Assembly (NCBI RefSeq): GCF_030816915.1
Contig: NZ_JAUSYN010000002.1
Location: 1-64,000, forward strand
DNA from: Streptomyces sp. B3I8
GTDB taxonomy: Bacteria > Actinomycetota > Actinomycetes > Streptomycetales > Streptomycetaceae
Reading direction: 5' to 3'
DNA length: 64,000 bases
Position numbers and translations under genes: made by a program. This document shows, piece after piece, positions 60,893 through 64,000 of this stretch (its first letter is position 1; each line of letters begins with the position of its first letter). The notes beneath the pieces are model-generated. The model was not told the origin of the DNA. It saw nothing but the letters and a program-made list of their open reading frames with translations, and searched no databases.

Positions 60893-60951
60893 CCCGCCCT
60901 CGCCCCTCCCCCTCTCCCCGTCCCGACCGCACACCGCCCCAGGAGACCGGC

Positions 60952-63285
60952 ATGCCCCGCCCCGCGACCGACCTCGACGACCACGACCGGCGCCTCGTCA
61001 GCCGCGATCTGGATGCCCGGAAGCCCTGGCTCGACCCGGACGAACCCGTGGCGCTGGGCCACGTCCTGTACGCGGCCGGGGAGCTCGGCCGCGATCCCGG
61101 GGAGATCGGGTCCAGGCTCGCCGAGCTGGGATACCGGGTACCCCCCGCCGGCCTGCTGGCCGCGGCCAGGCCGGACGATCTGCCCCTGCTCGGCATCGGC
61201 AACCACAGCCGTCCGCCCTGGCTCGGCCCCGACGACACCGCCCTGCTGCGGGCCCATGTGGTGTGGACGGCGGACCGGCTGAAGCAGCCGCCCGCCCGGA
61301 TCGCGGCCCGGCTCGCCGAACTGGGCCACCCGGGACCCGCGCCGGACAGCTTTCCGGAGCAACTGACGACGGCAGACCTGTACCTGGTCCGCGCCGAGGA
61401 CCGGCTCCTGCCCGACGACGTCCCGGTGGGCGTCCTGCACCTCCTGAAGGCCGCGAACGCGTGGGGCGAGCCGCAGGAGGCGGAGCGGGAGCTGGCGGCG
61501 GTGGTCGCGGTACGCACCCGCATGACCGAGCTGGGCTACCGGGTCGATCCCGTCGTCATGGGGATCACCGCCGCCGATCTGACGCTGCTCGGCCAGGAGC
61601 CCGGCTACAGCGACCGGCTCCGCCCGGACCTCCCCGTGCCCCTGCACTACGTGCTGCGGGTGGCGCGGAAGCTGGAGCGTGCCCCGCACGAGGTCGCCGC
61701 GCGGCTGCGCGAGTTCGGCTACCGGTCGCTGCCCGAGGGGGAGTTGCCGCGTTCGGTGACCCAGGAGGACGTGGAGCTGGTGGAACGCGGCTGGAACTCC
61801 TGGCTCGCGCAGGACGACCGGAACTGGTTCCCGCACGTCGTCATGGCCGCCGCGAGGACCGGTGAGTCCCCCGCGCACGTCGCCCGCAGGCTGCGCGCGC
61901 TCGGTTTCACCGTCCCGGAGACGGCACTGCCCGAGGAGGCCTCGGCCGGGGACGTCGACCTCATCGACGGCGAACCCGTGCGGGGCGAGAACGGTTCCTG
62001 GCTGTCGCGCACGGAGCCGGTACCGGCCGGGCATGTGCTGTTCCGGGCGCACGAGCAGAAGAGGAGCGCGGCGTCGGTCGCGGCCCGGCTGCGGGAGCTC
62101 GGCTACACCCGGCTGCCCGATGTCCCCGACCGGGACATCACGTCGGACGACATCCGGCTCGTCAGCCCGCACGGGGACGGTGCCGCACCCGTGCTGAAGG
62201 ACACCGTGCCGTGGGGCCGGGTCGTCCGGGCGGCGGCCGGCTCCGGTGCGAACCCGCGGGAGGTCGCGGACCGCTACCGGGAACTGGGGTACACCGACGT
62301 CGTCGTCCCGGACGGTCCGCTGCCGGACACCGTGCCCGCGCAGGACGCCCTCCTCGCCACCACCGACACCGGCTGGCTCCCGCCGGAGGCGGCCGTCCCC
62401 GTCCCGCACGTGGTGCGGCGGGCGCACGAGCAGGGCATCGCCCCGGCCGAGGCCGCCCGCCGGCTGCGCGCGCTGGGGTATCCCGACGTGCCCTCCGGGC
62501 TGCCGGAGACGGCGCACCCCGGCGACCTCGCGATGATTCACGAGGAGGCCCGTTCCGACCGGCCGTACCTCCCGCTCACCGGTGTCGGCGCGCGGCACGT
62601 CCAGACCGTCGCCGACGTCCTGGGGAGCAGCCCGCACGAGGTCGCGCTGCGGATGGCCGCCCTCGGGTACGCGCCGGCGTTCACCCCGCACCCCGACGAC
62701 GCGGTGCTGGCGAGCCGCGACGCCGACGGGCGCGCCCCCTGGGTGGGGCGAGAGTGGGGCCTCGGGCACGTGCTGCTCGCCGCGAGGGTTCTCGGCCGCA
62801 CCCCGGAGGAGGTCGCCGGCCGCTGCCGCGAACTCGGCTACGGCGCCTTCCAGTTCGGGAGTTGCGAGGTGCCGGACGCAGGGGGGTTCGAGGACGACGA
62901 CATCGTGCTGCTCAGCGCGCACTGCGACGGCCGGGGGCCCTGGCTGACCTGGGAGCGGTCGCCGTCGCTCGTGCACGTGCTGCGCTGCGCGCGGGCCACC
63001 GGCCGCAGTCCCCAGCAGATCGCGGAGCGCTTGACCCGCCTCGGCCTGCACGTCATGGTCTCGCCGCACGTCGAGGTGGCGGACCTCGGTCTGGCGGAGG
63101 CCGTGGACCGGCGGGGCGGGCGCCACTGGGGGACGGGGGAACTGCTGGCGGTGGCGAGCCGGACGGGCCGGAGCCCGGCCGAGGTCGCCGCGCGCCTGCC
63201 CTTCCTCGGGTTCCAGGTGCCCGGACTCCCCTACCCGCAGCGGCGCCCGGGCCCCGGTACGGTGCGCGTCAGTCGAACGGGGTGA
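60952..63285 (+). CDS. Protein of twelve winged-helix-like repeats
   Basis: 777 residues made of about twelve degenerate repeats of 60-70 residues. Each has a core like HVLYAAGELGRDPGEIGSRL followed by AELGYRVP and an acidic D-x-x-L-(L/V) stretch. The H-V-L-x-A-A-x-x-x-G-x-x-P-x-E-V-A-x-R-L-R-x-L-G-Y consensus is a helix-turn-helix/winged-helix pattern and resembles the wHTH repeats associated with Hsp90-like ATPases in actinobacterial conflict systems (inference). No ATPase domain is present. aggagaccggc gives a clear ribosome-binding site. It overlaps the convergent gene's 3' end by 17 bases. Confidence 0.8.
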   Translation: MPRPATDLDDHDRRLVSRDLDARKPWLDPDEPVALGHVLYAAGELGRDPGEIGSRLAELGYRVPPAGLLAAARPDDLPLLGIGNHSRPPWLGPDDTALLRAHVVWTADRLKQPPARIAARLAELGHPGPAPDSFPEQLTTADLYLVRAEDRLLPDDVPVGVLHLLKAANAWGEPQEAERELAAVVAVRTRMTELGYRVDPVVMGITAADLTLLGQEPGYSDRLRPDLPVPLHYVLRVARKLERAPHEVAARLREFGYRSLPEGELPRSVTQEDVELVERGWNSWLAQDDRNWFPHVVMAAARTGESPAHVARRLRALGFTVPETALPEEASAGDVDLIDGEPVRGENGSWLSRTEPVPAGHVLFRAHEQKRSAASVAARLRELGYTRLPDVPDRDITSDDIRLVSPHGDGAAPVLKDTVPWGRVVRAAAGSGANPREVADRYRELGYTDVVVPDGPLPDTVPAQDALLATTDTGWLPPEAAVPVPHVVRRAHEQGIAPAEAARRLRALGYPDVPSGLPETAHPGDLAMIHEEARSDRPYLPLTGVGARHVQTVADVLGSSPHEVALRMAALGYAPAFTPHPDDAVLASRDADGRAPWVGREWGLGHVLLAARVLGRTPEEVAGRCRELGYGAFQFGSCEVPDAGGFEDDDIVLLSAHCDGRGPWLTWERSPSLVHVLRCARATGRSPQQIAERLTRLGLHVMVSPHVEVADLGLAEAVDRRGGRHWGTGELLAVASRTGRSPAEVAARLPFLGFQVPGLPYPQRRPGPGTVRVSRTG

Positions 63286-64000
63286 GGAAGTCGCGCACCG
63301 GGAGGGCGCGGTTGACGATGCGGGTGTCGCCCAGGGAGCCGTAGAGGCCCTGGCCGTAGCGCTCGTCGGACTGGGTGGCGCCGAGGACGAAGGGTTTGCC
63401 GAGGGTGGCGATGCCGGTCGACGGCTGCGTCGGATTGCGGGCGATCCTCGAGCCGTCGACGTACAGGACGGTGCGGCGCCCGTCGTTGACGACGGCGATG
63501 TGCATCCAGCGGCCGACGGGCACCGCGTGGCTCCATGACGTGGGGTCGGCGTCCTGACGTTCCGGGTAGACCACGAACTGGAGGAACCGCTCGGGCGACA
63601 CGTTGAGGCTGCAGGTGGGCTCCAGCGGTGACCAGCCCGTGGTCTTGCCCGCGTCGCCGTTGCGGCCCTCCCAGCTCAGGATGCCCATCCAGGCGTGGTC
63701 CCCCTCGAAGGGCTCGGGCAGCCGGAGGAAGGTCTCGATGGTGTAGCCGTGGAGGAACTTCTCGCTGTTGAGGGCCGCCCGCGCGGAGGTCGTGAGGATG
63801 GCGCCGCGGTCGGGTTCCTTGCCGCCGTCGAAGCGCAGGCTGGCGTGGGCCGGCTGGCCGGGGTGGTGGTCGGCGGACCAGGTCAGGGTGTCGGAGTCGG
63901 CGCCCGCCAGCCGGCGCACGGTGAGGTCGTTGCCGTTGCCGGTCAGGTCGCGCACGACGGCCCCGTCGGCCACCGTGGCTCCCTCGGTGCCGCCGGCCCG
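63269..64000 (-). CDS. LamG/jellyroll-domain protein, 5' end beyond window
   Basis: The minus strand carries at least 243 residues and continues past base 64000. It has a concanavalin-like LamG fold: VVRDLTGNGNDLTVRR, FLHGYTIETFLRLPEPFEGD, HAWMGILSWEGRNGDAGKTT, VPVGRWMHIAVVNDGRRTVL, YVDGSRI and LGATQSDERYGQGLYGSLGD, a typical C-terminal module for binding glycans. In Streptomyces such a module often ends a secreted hydrolase, for example a metallophosphoesterase, but the catalytic part is outside the window. Confidence 0.85.
   Translation of the reverse strand, partial: RAGGTEGATVADGAVVRDLTGNGNDLTVRRLAGADSDTLTWSADHHPGQPAHASLRFDGGKEPDRGAILTTSARAALNSEKFLHGYTIETFLRLPEPFEGDHAWMGILSWEGRNGDAGKTTGWSPLEPTCSLNVSPERFLQFVVYPERQDADPTSWSHAVPVGRWMHIAVVNDGRRTVLYVDGSRIARNPTQPSTGIATLGKPFVLGATQSDERYGQGLYGSLGDTRIVNRALPVRDFLTPFD

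Overview
The window reads as Streptomyces or a very close relative. GC is about 70% or more, third codon positions are strongly G/C, and many gene families are streptomycete hallmarks: a conservon operon (cvnABCDE), Tat-exported rhamnosidase, MmyB-type XRE regulator, LtrA, and an adjacent tap-tpg pair encoding the proteins that cap linear-replicon telomeres. The telomere genes, together with the many broken genes and insertion-sequence scraps in the first 15 kb, suggest a subtelomeric chromosome arm or a linear plasmid, with the decayed left side probably nearer the end.

Layout. 1-2.4 kb: decayed DNA holding the 3' part of a frame-disrupted glycine-rich gene, a strong hairpin, five exact 36-bp repeats, a 90-bp inverted-repeat element, and a mosaic of SDR, IS481, IS110 and oxidoreductase fragments. 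2.8-9.0 kb: conservon cvnA-E (histidine-kinase-like ATPase, roadblock protein, DUF742 protein, GTPase, P450) facing a second P450. 9.5-15 kb: an SDR pair (the distal one broken) divergent from an XRE regulator, then fragments of an amidase-like protein and two IS elements, a DHFR/RibD-fold gene, and a frame-disrupted conserved gene. 15.4-18.3 kb: tpg and tap.

18.9-30.7 kb: AraC regulator, alpha/beta hydrolase, 2'-5' RNA ligase-like protein, GlxA-type regulator divergent from a cupin, a large exported GH78 rhamnosidase behind a palindromic operator, a frameshifted FAD monooxygenase and a quinone-oxidoreductase-like protein. 30.8-38.7 kb: SPFH protein coupled to an NAD-kinase-fold protein, DUF2071 and YdeI-like proteins, a PIG-L deacetylase, a Doc/Fic-like toxin-antitoxin pair behind its own palindrome, and an aldo/keto reductase divergent from a fumarylacetoacetate-hydrolase-family gene. 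38.8-50.4 kb: LtrA, an I36-inhibitor-like protein lacking a signal peptide, a VOC protein, a TetR/FAD-monooxygenase divergent pair, a membrane metallophosphoesterase, an ECF-sigma/GH128 fusion, a PP2C phosphatase, an NmrA-like protein and an LD-carboxypeptidase.

50.7-64 kb: the most unusual part. A protein of about 2,840 residues carries an N-terminal helical/WXG-like region, a zincin HELGH motif, recurrent beta-rich modules and a C-terminal OTU-type cysteine protease motif. After a scar of two truncated genes come a leucine-rich-repeat STM4015-family protein and a 777-residue protein made of twelve degenerate winged-helix-like repeats. This looks like a secreted effector or conflict locus. 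The window ends inside a LamG/jellyroll-domain gene on the minus strand.

Several genes are broken by single-base shifts. These may be true decay or assembly errors; the sequence alone cannot tell.
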